NCBI GenBank assembly: GCA_937944485.1
Contig: CALDYU010000003.1
Coordinates: 1 to 64,000, forward strand
Origin: an uncultured Flavobacteriaceae bacterium
GTDB lineage: Bacteria; Bacteroidota; Bacteroidia; Flavobacteriales; Flavobacteriaceae
Direction of reading: 5' to 3'
DNA: 64,000 nucleotides
A program made the position numbers and the translations under genes. Shown here one piece after another: positions 19,851 to 28,082 of the stretch. Each line of letters opens with the position of its first letter. Position 1 is the first letter of the stretch. Below the pieces are notes generated by a model. The model did no database searches. It saw only the letters and a program-made list of their open reading frames with translations, and was not told the DNA's origin.

Positions 19851-19882
19851 CGATGAAATACATGTTTTAACGATGAAATACA
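19851..19882. repeat. Two 12-bp direct repeats spaced 20 bp, possible operator
   Basis: The sequence cgatgaaataca occurs at 19851-19862 and again at 19871-19882, a period of 20 bp, about two helical turns. The repeats lie about 160 bp upstream of the first 32-aa microprotein ORF. Such phasing is typical of sites for dimeric activators such as LytTR proteins. No regulator is identified in the window. Confidence 0.4.
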
Positions 19883-20042
19883 GTTTCGATTTTATCGAGT
19901 AAAGTGCAAACAAAGTCATTCATCGATTTTACAACAAAAATTATGAACTACACCACAATTAATTGTTTTCATAGTACGTTATAAATAAGTTAGCACAGGA
20001 AAATAAAACCCAAATCAAAAACAAACAAAACCCAACGTCCCT

Positions 20043-20141
20043 ATGTTATACGATACCTACGGAGAAGAATACCTACACTTTCTTCAAGAATTAAATGAAA
20101 TATTGAGTGTAAACGAATTAACTGAATTAGATTATTTGTAG
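20043..20141 (+). CDS. 32-aa microprotein, copy A of a tandem pair
   Basis: An ATG ORF of 32 codons in the 546-bp gap between the YaiO-like gene and rpoD. It aligns without gaps with the second ORF 28 bp downstream: both are exactly 32 aa, and they share Y10, F13, the block LNEIL (17-21), E25 and L29. The peptide is acidic and amphipathic (HFLQELNEIL), with no signal sequence. Conservation of length and of an internal motif between two tandem ORFs argues for translation. I do not recognise a family; function unknown. Confidence 0.6.
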   Translation: MLYDTYGEEYLHFLQELNEILSVNELTELDYL

Positions 20142-20169
20142 TCTAATGTAAACGCTAAAACCCCGAATC

Positions 20170-20268
20170 ATGTCACAAAATTCAGAAAACGCAGCCTACA
20201 TGAATTTTATTGAAACCTTAAATGAAATTCTTACTGAATCAGAAATTTCTAAATTGAGCTTTTCTTAA
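20170..20268 (+). CDS. 32-aa microprotein, copy B of a tandem pair
   Basis: An ATG ORF of 32 codons, 28 bp after the first. Its core NFIETLNEILTESEI is the counterpart of HFLQELNEILSVNEL in copy A; outside the core the two have diverged, so the duplication is old. A strong hairpin terminator starts 26 bp after the stop, which makes a short two-peptide transcript likely. It has no membrane segment or Cys residues. Possibly a helical adaptor peptide; nothing in the neighbourhood (rpoD, DUF6155-like gene) establishes a role. Confidence 0.6.
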   Translation: MSQNSENAAYMNFIETLNEILTESEISKLSFS

Positions 20269-20294
20269 TAAGTACGGCTATAAAAAAATAAGTT

Positions 20295-20326
20295 AAAAGC
20301 GCCTTGATTTTTATCAAGGCGCTTTT
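20295..20326. terminator. Strong terminator between microprotein ORFs and rpoD
   Basis: A perfect 14-bp stem (20295-20308 with 20313-20326) and a 4-nt loop, with T runs on both strands, so it can stop the plus-strand microprotein transcript and the convergent rpoD transcript. Confidence 0.88.
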
Positions 20327-20356
20327 TTTGGTTGACTATTTATGGGGGGAGTGGGA

Positions 20357-21220
20357 TTATCCCAAATAAGTCTTTAACAATTTACTTCTTGAATTGTGTC
20401 TTAGTTTACGAATAGCTTTCTCTCTAATTTGACGAACACGTTCTCTAGTCAAATCAAATGTTTGTCCTATTTCTGCTAAGGTCATTGATTGTTGATCTCC
20501 GATACCGTAATACAATTTCACAACATCAGCTTCACGCGGTGATAGCGTTTCTAAGGCTCTAACGATTTCAGTATTAAGTGATTGCTGCATTAAATCTCTA
20601 TCGGGTCTCGGAGACTCTCCTGATCGCAATACATCATACAAATTAGAATCTTCACCTTCACGTAAAGGGGCATCCATAGAAACATGTCTACCAGAATTTT
20701 TCATAGACTGTTTCACTTCACTAACCGTCATTTCTAATTCTTTAGCAATTTCTTCAGCAGAAGGTGGCCGCTCATGTGCTTGCTCTAAATATGAAAAAGT
20801 CTTTTTAATTTTATTTATAGATCCAATTTTATTCAATGGTAAGCGAACTACACGAGACTGCTCTGCTAAGGCTTGCAGAATAGACTGGCGAATCCACCAT
20901 ACGGCATAAGAAATAAATTTAAACCCTCTGGTCTCATCAAAACGTTTTGCCGCTTTCACGAGTCCTAAATTTCCTTCATTAATTAAATCTGGTAATTTTA
21001 ATCCTTGATTTTGATATTGTTTAGCTACTGATACTACAAATCGAAGGTTGGCTGTAGTTAGTTTTTCAAGAGCCCATTGATCTCCTTTTTTTATACGTTG
21101 TGCCAATTCTACTTCCTCCGCAGCATTTATCAATTCAATTTTACTTATATCTTGCAAGTATTTGTCTAGTGATTTGGATTCTCGGTTGGTTACTTGCTTG
21201 ATAATTTTTAGTTGCCTCAT
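20357..21220 (-). CDS. rpoD: Primary RNA polymerase sigma factor (Bacteroidota RpoD/SigA)
   Basis: A 287-aa sigma-70 protein of the short type used as housekeeping sigma in Bacteroidota. Region 1.2 is at about residues 17-50, region 2 contains [31 protein letters not shown] and [13 protein letters not shown], region 3 follows, and region 4 has [19 protein letters not shown] near the C-terminus. The missing long region 1.1 is normal for this phylum, whose promoters read TAnnTTTG at -7. Monocistronic, with a terminator 30 bp past the stop and a roughly 230-bp leader shared with the divergent gene at 21448. Confidence 0.96.
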   Translation of the reverse strand: MRQLKIIKQVTNRESKSLDKYLQDISKIELINAAEEVELAQRIKKGDQWALEKLTTANLRFVVSVAKQYQNQGLKLPDLINEGNLGLVKAAKRFDETRGFKFISYAVWWIRQSILQALAEQSRVVRLPLNKIGSINKIKKTFSYLEQAHERPPSAEEIAKELEMTVSEVKQSMKNSGRHVSMDAPLREGEDSNLYDVLRSGESPRPDRDLMQQSLNTEIVRALETLSPREADVVKLYYGIGDQQSMTLAEIGQTFDLTRERVRQIREKAIRKLRHNSRSKLLKTYLG

Positions 21221-21397
21221 ATATGTCTTTTGGTATTTCGATGTTCTACAAGAACTAATGATACATTTTTATCTCCGCTTTTCCAAAGAGATCATCATAA
21301 TATTATACATAACTTATTATAAAACTTTGTGAATACTGTTTTTTAGTATCCTTACTATTTTCAATTCTAAAAATCACAATTGCCTCTCTTTTCAAAA

Positions 21398-21430
21398 TTG
21401 CTATTTATTGGAAAGCATATCCTATTTTTG
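21398..21430 (+). promoter_or_regulatory. Bacteroidota-type promoter for the gene at 21448
   Basis: A perfect -7 box TATTTTTG (21423-21430, consensus TAnnTTTG) lies 22 bp after a TTG at 21398-21400 that can serve as the -33 element. The predicted transcript would start near 21437, leaving a short leader before the ATG at 21448. Confidence 0.5.
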
Positions 21431-21447
21431 ATTTAGAATAAGAACAC

Positions 21448-21957
21448 ATGAGCAAAAGAGCCCTTCAAAAATATATAGCTTCCCTTAAAAAGAAAGAGCT
21501 CGAAGCTCAAATAACTGATTTATACCAGCGTTTTCCAGTCGTAAAAGAATTTTATGATTTTGCATTTAATCCGAAGGAAGATAAATTGGTGCAAGAAGCC
21601 AAAACCAAAATTTCGAATGAGTACTTTCCGTTGAAAAGAAAACGTCCAAAAGCACGTCGTTCGGTAGCACAAAAATATATTAAGCGTTTTATAAAATTAG
21701 GAATGGATGCGCACCTCTTGGCTGATGTTATGTTATATAATATAGAAATTGCCCAATCTTTTGCTCACGAAAGAAATGTGCCTGATGCCTTTTATAAGAG
21801 CATGTCAAACTCTTTTAGAGAAGTAGTACAACATGTTTCAATTCATGGCATGCTACCTGACTATAAAGATAGAATTGTGAAGATATACCAAACTACCCAA
21901 AATCAAAATTGGCTTTTTGAAGACGAATTTTCAAAAACTCTCGATATTCTCGATTAA
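21448..21957 (+). CDS. DUF6155-like hypothetical protein
   Basis: A 169-aa soluble, basic, all-helical protein. It begins with KRALQKYIASLKKKELEAQI and has a central RRSVAQKYIKRF. This pattern matches, from memory, the DUF6155 family of flavobacteria, for which no function is established. No enzyme motif, signal or membrane segment. It has its own promoter (21398-21430) and is followed 51 bp later by a hydroxyacid dehydrogenase gene on the same strand. Confidence 0.75.
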   Translation: MSKRALQKYIASLKKKELEAQITDLYQRFPVVKEFYDFAFNPKEDKLVQEAKTKISNEYFPLKRKRPKARRSVAQKYIKRFIKLGMDAHLLADVMLYNIEIAQSFAHERNVPDAFYKSMSNSFREVVQHVSIHGMLPDYKDRIVKIYQTTQNQNWLFEDEFSKTLDILD

Positions 21958-22008
21958 ATAAGCTGCCCGTCGATTTTGTACTGTATTAAAAATTGAATTT
22001 AAAGAACT

Positions 22009-22938
22009 ATGAGTATTGTTATTATTAGACAGGATGACAAAATTGAATCTTGGAAACAAGCCATTCATCGGGTGGCGCCAGATATACCAGTTTATAGTTA
22101 TTTAGAAACCCATCCGAGAGATGCTATAGAAGTAGCCCTGTTGTGGAAGCACCCTATTGGTTCACTGGAACCCTACAAAAATTTAAAATATATCGCTTCA
22201 AGTGGAGCGGGAGTGGACTTTATTTTTGAAGATGAGCAGCGGCCAAAAGAATTGCCGATTACAAGAGTTATAGACAACCTATTAGCAGCTGACATGTCGG
22301 AACACGTGATAGCACTAATCTTTAACTATTTGAAAAATTTAGACTCATACAGACAAGATCAAAACGGTAAACGTTGGCAGCCAACTTCTTACCAACGCAT
22401 AGGTGACGTTAAAATCGGTATTTTGGGTTTAGGAGCTCTAGGAAAAAATTTGGCTGAAACCTTAGTAAAATTCGGATTCCAAACGCAAGGTTGGTCAAAT
22501 TCTACAAAGTATATTGATAACGTAAATTCCTTTGCTGGTGCTTCAGAATTACCGAATTTCCTTTCAAGTAGTAATATTCTAGTTTGTTTATTGCCATTAA
22601 CATCACTCACTCGAGGCATTTTAAATCAATCGCTTTTTGCCCAACTACCTCAAGACGCATATCTTATCAATGTTGCCCGTGGGGGTCACTTGGTAGATGC
22701 AGATTTAATAGCCTTTTTAGATAATGGACATTTGTCAGGTGCTAGTTTAGATGTTTTCCACGAAGAGCCACTAGCTTCAACACATCCGTTTTGGGAGCAC
22801 AAGAAGATTTTGATGACGCCTCATTGTGCTAGTGTTTCAGATACAGATAGCGTGGTACCTCAAGTTATTGAAAACTACCGAAGAATGAAAAAAGACGAAG
22901 CTTTAAGGCATGTAGTTGCCCCTGACAAAGGGTACTAA
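22009..22938 (+). CDS. GhrA-type 2-hydroxyacid dehydrogenase (glyoxylate/hydroxypyruvate reductase)
   Basis: A 309-aa D-isomer-specific 2-hydroxyacid dehydrogenase. The NAD(P) Rossmann motif is ILGLGALGKNLA (about residues 139-150). The catalytic residues are recognisable: Arg in NVARGGHLVD, Glu in FHEEPL and His in TPHCAS. The overall pattern, including KYIASSGAGVD and the WSNS segment after the Rossmann fold, is that of the GhrA branch, which reduces glyoxylate and hydroxypyruvate. Exact substrate is not certain. Confidence 0.85.
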   Translation: MSIVIIRQDDKIESWKQAIHRVAPDIPVYSYLETHPRDAIEVALLWKHPIGSLEPYKNLKYIASSGAGVDFIFEDEQRPKELPITRVIDNLLAADMSEHVIALIFNYLKNLDSYRQDQNGKRWQPTSYQRIGDVKIGILGLGALGKNLAETLVKFGFQTQGWSNSTKYIDNVNSFAGASELPNFLSSSNILVCLLPLTSLTRGILNQSLFAQLPQDAYLINVARGGHLVDADLIAFLDNGHLSGASLDVFHEEPLASTHPFWEHKKILMTPHCASVSDTDSVVPQVIENYRRMKKDEALRHVVAPDKGY

Positions 22939-23029
22939 TTTCAATGTTTCGGTAAAGATTTAAGGAATACAATTAAGTGCTATTTCGTCATTTCTATCCA
23001 TAATATTATGTTCAGCAACAAAAATCTGT

Positions 23030-23037
23030 TAGTTTTG
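23030..23037 (+). promoter_or_regulatory. -7 promoter box upstream of the first DEAH helicase
   Basis: TAGTTTTG matches TAnnTTTG exactly, 53 bp before the TTG start at 23091. No clear -33 box is seen, so this is a half-site prediction. Confidence 0.35.
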
Positions 23038-23090
23038 CAAAATTAGCCTTACACCAAAATTGAACTTGTATAACTAAAATTACCTACTGT

Positions 23091-24602
23091 TTGAAGTCGA
23101 CTAAAGACACTACGGAAAAAACACTCTACGATTACCAAATTGAAGATTTAAATACCATCTTCAAGTGTCTTGAAACATCTGATGAAACTGCTAATATTTT
23201 GTATCAATTACCCACGGGTGGAGGTAAAACGGTTGTTTTTTCTGAAATTGCTAGGCGCTATATAGCACAAAAAAATAAAAAAGTAGTCGTGCTTACGCAT
23301 CGTATTGAATTAAGCATGCAAACTTCAAAAATGCTGACAAGTTTTGGAGTAAATAATAAGATTATTAACAGTGAAGTCAAGGAATTAAAAGACCAAGATG
23401 AATTCGCTTGCTTCGTAGCTATGGTTGAAACCTTAAACAATCGTCTACAAGAAGAGAAAGTGGAAATTAACAATATCGGACTTGTAATTATTGATGAAGC
23501 GCATTATAATTCATTTCGCAAACTCTTTAAATATTTTGAAAATGCTGTCATACTTGGAGTCACTGCTACGCCTTTAAGTTCAAATATAAAACTACCCATG
23601 AAGGACAATTATCAAAAATTGATCGTGGGCGAATCGATACAATCGCTGATTGACAAGAAATTTTTGGCAAAAGCAAACATGTATAATTATGACGTAAGTC
23701 TACAGACCTTGAAGCTTGGCATCAATGGTGATTATACTGTAAAATCTTCTGATGAACTTTATGGCAATCAAAGCATGCTGAGCAAGCTTGTTACAGCATA
23801 TAACGAAATTGCTAAAGGCACTAAAACCCTTATTTTTAATAATGGAATTAATACCTCGCGCTATGTCTATGAAACCTTCAAGAAAGCGGGATTAAGTATT
23901 AGACACTTAGACAATAAAAATACAGCAAGTGAGCGACGTGAAATTTTAGATTGGTTTTCGACAACTCCAGATGCAATTTTAACCTCTGTGAGTATATTGA
24001 CCACTGGTTTTGATGAGCCTACTGTTGAAACTATAATATTAAATAGAGCAACCCGATCGTTGACCCTATACTTTCAGATGATTGGAAGGGGTTCGCGTGT
24101 GCTACCAAATAAAAAAGAGTTTACTGTCGTTGACATGGGCAATAATGTAGCCCGTTTCGGCATGTGGAATGCACCTGTAGATTGGCAAGAAATTTTCCAT
24201 TTTCCAGATTTCTTTCTAGAAAATATTAAAAATGATGAGGATATTGAACGTGAGTTTATCTATGAGATGCCTAAATCATTGCGTGCTAAATTTTCTAAAT
24301 CTGAAACGGTTGATTTCGATATTAAAGCAGAGTACAAACGTATTTTTGCATTGGGTCAAAAATCTAAAACTGTATTAGAAAATAGTATCGAACAACATGC
24401 TAAAATATGTGTTGAAAATGCCGAAGATGTCTTTGATGCGCGTATACTCGCGAAACAATTAAAAGAAGAAATTCAATTTAGAGTGCGACAATATTCATAT
24501 TGTATTATGAATAATACAAAGAACTATAAAGAATGGCTTGAAGAAGATTATGAACGAAAGCTGCGCTCTAGTATATCGAAAAAATTTGCAGCTAAAATGT
24601 AG
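23091..24602 (+). CDS. SSL2-like DEAD/DEAH-box helicase, copy 1
   Basis: A 503-aa superfamily 2 helicase beginning with TTG. Motif I is PTGGGKT (41-47), motif II is DEAH (135-138), motif III-like GVTATP follows, and the C-terminal half has ILTTGFDEP and QMIGRGSR (motifs V and VI). About 130 C-terminal residues (FDIKAEYKRIFALG onward) are a helical extension with KICVENAEDV shared with the second copy at 48564. The protein resembles the XPB/Rad25-like helicases. DNA or RNA substrate is unknown. Monocistronic. The long similarity to the second copy shows a duplication within this genome. Confidence 0.87.
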   Translation: MKSTKDTTEKTLYDYQIEDLNTIFKCLETSDETANILYQLPTGGGKTVVFSEIARRYIAQKNKKVVVLTHRIELSMQTSKMLTSFGVNNKIINSEVKELKDQDEFACFVAMVETLNNRLQEEKVEINNIGLVIIDEAHYNSFRKLFKYFENAVILGVTATPLSSNIKLPMKDNYQKLIVGESIQSLIDKKFLAKANMYNYDVSLQTLKLGINGDYTVKSSDELYGNQSMLSKLVTAYNEIAKGTKTLIFNNGINTSRYVYETFKKAGLSIRHLDNKNTASERREILDWFSTTPDAILTSVSILTTGFDEPTVETIILNRATRSLTLYFQMIGRGSRVLPNKKEFTVVDMGNNVARFGMWNAPVDWQEIFHFPDFFLENIKNDEDIEREFIYEMPKSLRAKFSKSETVDFDIKAEYKRIFALGQKSKTVLENSIEQHAKICVENAEDVFDARILAKQLKEEIQFRVRQYSYCIMNNTKNYKEWLEEDYERKLRSSISKKFAAKM

Positions 24603-24696
24603 CTCAAATTGGTCGTTGAAAAAGTGTTGCCGAAAACCGCTTTGGCAAATGTAATAGTTTAGAGGGTTGCGATACTTAATTAGGTAGATTTCTTAT

Positions 24697-25947
24697 ATGC
24701 AAAAAAGACTTCTTATCATTGGCTATACCTGGCCCGAACCGGCAACAACAGCAGCTGGCAACCGCATGTTACAGCTTCTTCATTTTTTCTTAGCAGATAA
24801 CTATCAAACTACATTTGCCAGTACCGCAACTATAACGGATTTGTCTTACGATTTAAAATCTTTGGGCATTCAAACCAATAAGATTCAATTAAATCATGAT
24901 AGTTTTGATAAGTTTATAACAGAGTTAGCACCTGACTTGGTGTTATTTGACCGCTTTTTAACAGAAGAACAATTTGGCTGGCGCGTAGCGCAATTCGCCC
25001 CTACGGCACTCCGCATTTTAGATACTGAAGATTTACATTCACTTCGTTATACGCGCGAAAAATGTTTTAAAAAAGGGGTTCCTTTTACTACAGGTGATTG
25101 GCTAAATCAAGACCTGACTAAGCGTGAAATAGCAAGCATTTATCGCTCCGATATTTCATTCATCATATCTTCTTACGAAATGCATTTATTAAAAGACGAT
25201 TTAGGAATAGACACCTCCATTTTAATGCATTTACCTTTTCTGTTAGACCCCATTTCTATTGAAGAATCAGAAGCTTGGAACAACTTCGAAAAACGAACAG
25301 ATTTTATTTGTATGGGTAACGGAAAACATGCGCCAAACGTAGATGCTATTGTTTGGTTAAAGAAAGAAATCTGGCCATTAATTCGCAAAGAATTACCACT
25401 AGCTAATTTGAGAATATTCGGTGCCTATTTACCAGAGCATATTCAACAAATGCATAATAAAAAAGAAGGTTTTTTAATTGAAGGTTGGGCGGAAGATGCG
25501 CAAACCGAATTTCAAAAAGCCCGAGTTAATTTAGCCCCTTTACGTTTTGGTGCTGGCCTTAAGGGCAAACTTATTTCAGCAATGCTAAACGGATTACCCA
25601 GTGTGACAACTACAATAGGAGCCGAAGGAATACATGGTCATATGGATTTTGGCGGAGTGATTGCTAATAATGCAACGGAGATTGCTAGTGCTGCTATCGC
25701 CTTATACCAAAACCAAAGCCATTGGAAAAGGAGTCAAGATGATGGTGCGGCTGTCGTAACTGTTTTATATGACAAGAAAAAGTGGATTGAAAAGTTTCAA
25801 ACAAAAATAAATTCTGTTTACAAGAATTTAGAAGCCCATAGGACTCAAAACTTTGTAGGTGCAATGCTAAGCCATCAAACAATGGCAAGCACTAAGTATA
25901 TGGCTAAATGGATACAAGAAAAAAAAGAACGACCGAGCCTCTATTAG
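24697..25947 (+). CDS. GT-B fold glycosyltransferase (family 4/1 type)
   Basis: A 416-aa cytoplasmic protein with a two-domain GT-B layout. The N-terminal domain starts RLLIIGYTWPEPATTAAGNR. The C-terminal domain has DFICMGNGKHAPN, LRIFGAYLPE, IEGWAEDAQ and the nucleotide-sugar loop APLRFGAGLKGKLISAMLNG followed by GAEGI. This is the pattern of glycosyltransferases that use UDP- or GDP-sugars. No polysaccharide genes adjoin it, so acceptor and product are unknown. The ATG is preceded by a 94-bp gap. Confidence 0.82.
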   Translation: MQKRLLIIGYTWPEPATTAAGNRMLQLLHFFLADNYQTTFASTATITDLSYDLKSLGIQTNKIQLNHDSFDKFITELAPDLVLFDRFLTEEQFGWRVAQFAPTALRILDTEDLHSLRYTREKCFKKGVPFTTGDWLNQDLTKREIASIYRSDISFIISSYEMHLLKDDLGIDTSILMHLPFLLDPISIEESEAWNNFEKRTDFICMGNGKHAPNVDAIVWLKKEIWPLIRKELPLANLRIFGAYLPEHIQQMHNKKEGFLIEGWAEDAQTEFQKARVNLAPLRFGAGLKGKLISAMLNGLPSVTTTIGAEGIHGHMDFGGVIANNATEIASAAIALYQNQSHWKRSQDDGAAVVTVLYDKKKWIEKFQTKINSVYKNLEAHRTQNFVGAMLSHQTMASTKYMAKWIQEKKERPSLY

Positions 25948-26006
25948 CTATTTTAAAATTCCTCTTTTAAAAGAACCTGTATCTTTATAACTTCAAATTA
26001 GTACAC

Positions 26007-26849
26007 ATGAAAACTCCCAATTGGCAAACTGCCATTGCATTTGAAGACATCACCTATACTAAGAGTAATGGTGTTGCGCGTATTGCATTTAACCGCCCTA
26101 ACGTGCGCAACGCATTTAGACCTAAAACTACTAGTGAATTATACAAAGCTTTTTATGATGCTCAGGAAGATACTTCTATTGGGGTTGTATTACTTTCTTC
26201 AGAAGGTCCGTCTACCAAAGATGGAGTATATTCCTTTTGCAGCGGTGGAGATCAAAAGGCGCGAGGAGAACAAGGTTATGTCGGTGATGATGGTATGCAT
26301 CGGTTGAATATTTTAGAGGTACAAAGGCAAATACGCTTTATGCCCAAAGTGGTTATTGCAGTCGTTAATGGCTGGGCCGTTGGAGGTGGACATAGTTTAC
26401 ATGTAGTTTGTGATATGACTTTAGCAAGTAAAGAACATGCTATATTTAAACAAACTGATGCTGATGTAACTAGTTTCGATGCGGGCTATGGTTCCGCTTA
26501 TTTGGCCAAAATGGTAGGGCAGAAAAAAGCCCGTGAAATCTTTTTCTTAGGAAGAAACTATTCGGCGCAAGAAGCCTTTGAGATGGGGATGGTAAACGCT
26601 GTAGTTCCGCATGAGGAATTAGAAGCCACTGCTTACCAATGGGCACAAGAGGTACTGGAAAAATCTCCAACGTCCATAAAAATGCTCAAATTTGCTATGA
26701 ACTTGACCGATGATGGTATGGTAGGGCAACAAGTATTTGCAGGAGAAGCGACGCGTTTGGCTTATGGAACTGAAGAAGCGAAAGAAGGACGGAATGCTTT
26801 TTTAGAAAAACGGAAACCCGATTTTGGTAAAGACAAGTGGATCCCTTAG
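26007..26849 (+). CDS. menB: 1,4-dihydroxy-2-naphthoyl-CoA synthase
   Basis: A 280-aa crotonase-fold enzyme of menaquinone synthesis. It converts o-succinylbenzoyl-CoA to dihydroxynaphthoyl-CoA. MenB hallmarks are present: RNAFRPKT near the N-terminus, the active-site loop FCSGGDQKARG, the oxyanion segment GWAVGGGH, TDADVTSFDAGYGSAYLA, and the C-terminal KPDFGKDKWIP. The strict family pattern makes the assignment firm. No other men gene is adjacent. A near-consensus -7 box (TATCTTTA) lies at 25980-25987. Confidence 0.95.
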   Translation: MKTPNWQTAIAFEDITYTKSNGVARIAFNRPNVRNAFRPKTTSELYKAFYDAQEDTSIGVVLLSSEGPSTKDGVYSFCSGGDQKARGEQGYVGDDGMHRLNILEVQRQIRFMPKVVIAVVNGWAVGGGHSLHVVCDMTLASKEHAIFKQTDADVTSFDAGYGSAYLAKMVGQKKAREIFFLGRNYSAQEAFEMGMVNAVVPHEELEATAYQWAQEVLEKSPTSIKMLKFAMNLTDDGMVGQQVFAGEATRLAYGTEEAKEGRNAFLEKRKPDFGKDKWIP

Positions 26850-26920
26850 AAGTTCTTTGCATGTAATTATTACATTCTTTTGAATGTGCAATATTTTTCC
26901 AATAAAATAGGTATAAACTA

Positions 26921-26954
26921 AAAAGAGCTCAATCTTGTAAGACTAAGCTCTTTT
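26921..26954 (+). terminator. Terminator after menB
   Basis: The stem is aaaagagct (26921-26929) with agctctttt (26946-26954), plus a small inner pairing in the loop. It lies about 70 bp after the menB stop. The rest of the 26850-27181 gap is AT-rich with no supported gene; the minus-strand ORF at 27011-27247 looks spurious. Confidence 0.7.
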
Positions 26955-27212
26955 ACGAGAACACTATATGAAAATGAAAAATTTTATTTCGTTTTAATTA
27001 CAGTGTAAACTTATTGCCCTTTGGTCGTATTTCTAAATTTTTGTTGCGAACAAAAGGTATTTTGTGGTAAAACCCTACAAATTTGATATTTGCCAATAAA
27101 AAAGCCTATGGATAACCGCTTTATATGTACCATAAGTTGTAACAATCTTAAAGAACAAACTACATATAGAAAACTCATGTATTGAAAAAAAAAGATCAAA
27201 CTTTCCCTCTTT

Positions 27213-28079
27213 TTGCTCATAATATCTTTAGGAATATTAGGCTTCATAGGAATTCACTTTATCGCTCCAAAAGCTATTATTCAACCAACTCGAGTACATC
27301 TAAATGTTTCTCCTTCTAAGTATAATATAAAATATCGGAGCCTTAGCATAACCACAAAAGATCATATTGAATTAAAGGGGTACCATATTTTATCTCAAAC
27401 TGACAAAACCTCTGGCGTGATGGTTCTTATTCATGGTGTCGGCGGTTGTAAAGAACATTTTATTGCTTTAGCGGTTAAGCTTGCAAGCATGGGAATAACA
27501 TCTTATCTTTTTGATGGTCGCGCACATGGTCAAAGTACAGGAAAATATTGCACGTACGGATATTACGAAAAATTTGATATTCAACAAATTGTTGATTTAG
27601 CCAAAATTGAATACCCAAATGCCCCCTTAGGTATATGGGGAAATTCTCTTGGCGGCGCTATTGCAATCCAAGCACTGGCCATTGACAAGCGGCTAGAATT
27701 TGGAATTATCGAAAGTACCTTTACTGACCTACATCAAATTACTTTCGATTATAAAAAAAGAATGCTCAAAGGAATAGGTGTTCGAGCTATTTCTGATTAT
27801 GCTCTAGGTCGAGCAGCGAAAATAGCAAATTTTAAACCTCATCATATAAGACCTATTGACGATGTCACCTGTATTGAACAACCTATCTTTCTGGCGCATG
27901 GCGATAATGATCAACATATTAATATCGATTATGGAACGGCATTATTTAAGGCCCTTAAATCAAAAGATAAAACTTGGTACCCTGTGAAAGGAGGTGCCCA
28001 TACTAATCTATCAAAAGTAGGTGGATCGGAATATCGCAAAGCTCTATTCGACTTTGTTAAGCGAAATATTGAAAGATGA
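27213..28079 (+). CDS. Alpha/beta hydrolase; N-terminus possibly frameshifted at an A9 run
   Basis: A serine hydrolase with an N-terminal hydrophobic anchor. The domain shows HGVGGCKEH (oxyanion region), DGRAHGQS, the nucleophile elbow GNSLGG, the acid in HGDNDQHI and the histidine in GGAHTNL. The frame as it stands begins with TTG at 27213 and lacks the usual basic start. If one A is removed from the nine-A run at 27185-27193, a TTG at 27182 opens in the same frame and adds KKKIKLSLF ahead of the anchor, a perfect signal-anchor N-terminus. This suggests a slippery run, a sequencing error or a recent frameshift. Substrate unknown. Confidence 0.8.
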   Translation: MLIISLGILGFIGIHFIAPKAIIQPTRVHLNVSPSKYNIKYRSLSITTKDHIELKGYHILSQTDKTSGVMVLIHGVGGCKEHFIALAVKLASMGITSYLFDGRAHGQSTGKYCTYGYYEKFDIQQIVDLAKIEYPNAPLGIWGNSLGGAIAIQALAIDKRLEFGIIESTFTDLHQITFDYKKRMLKGIGVRAISDYALGRAAKIANFKPHHIRPIDDVTCIEQPIFLAHGDNDQHINIDYGTALFKALKSKDKTWYPVKGGAHTNLSKVGGSEYRKALFDFVKRNIER

Positions 28080-28082
28080 GTG

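Noticed and set aside
27011..27247. Minus-strand 78-aa ORF before the alpha/beta hydrolase
   Set aside because: It overlaps the start of the hydrolase gene and its anchor, and the sequence shows no family or signal.
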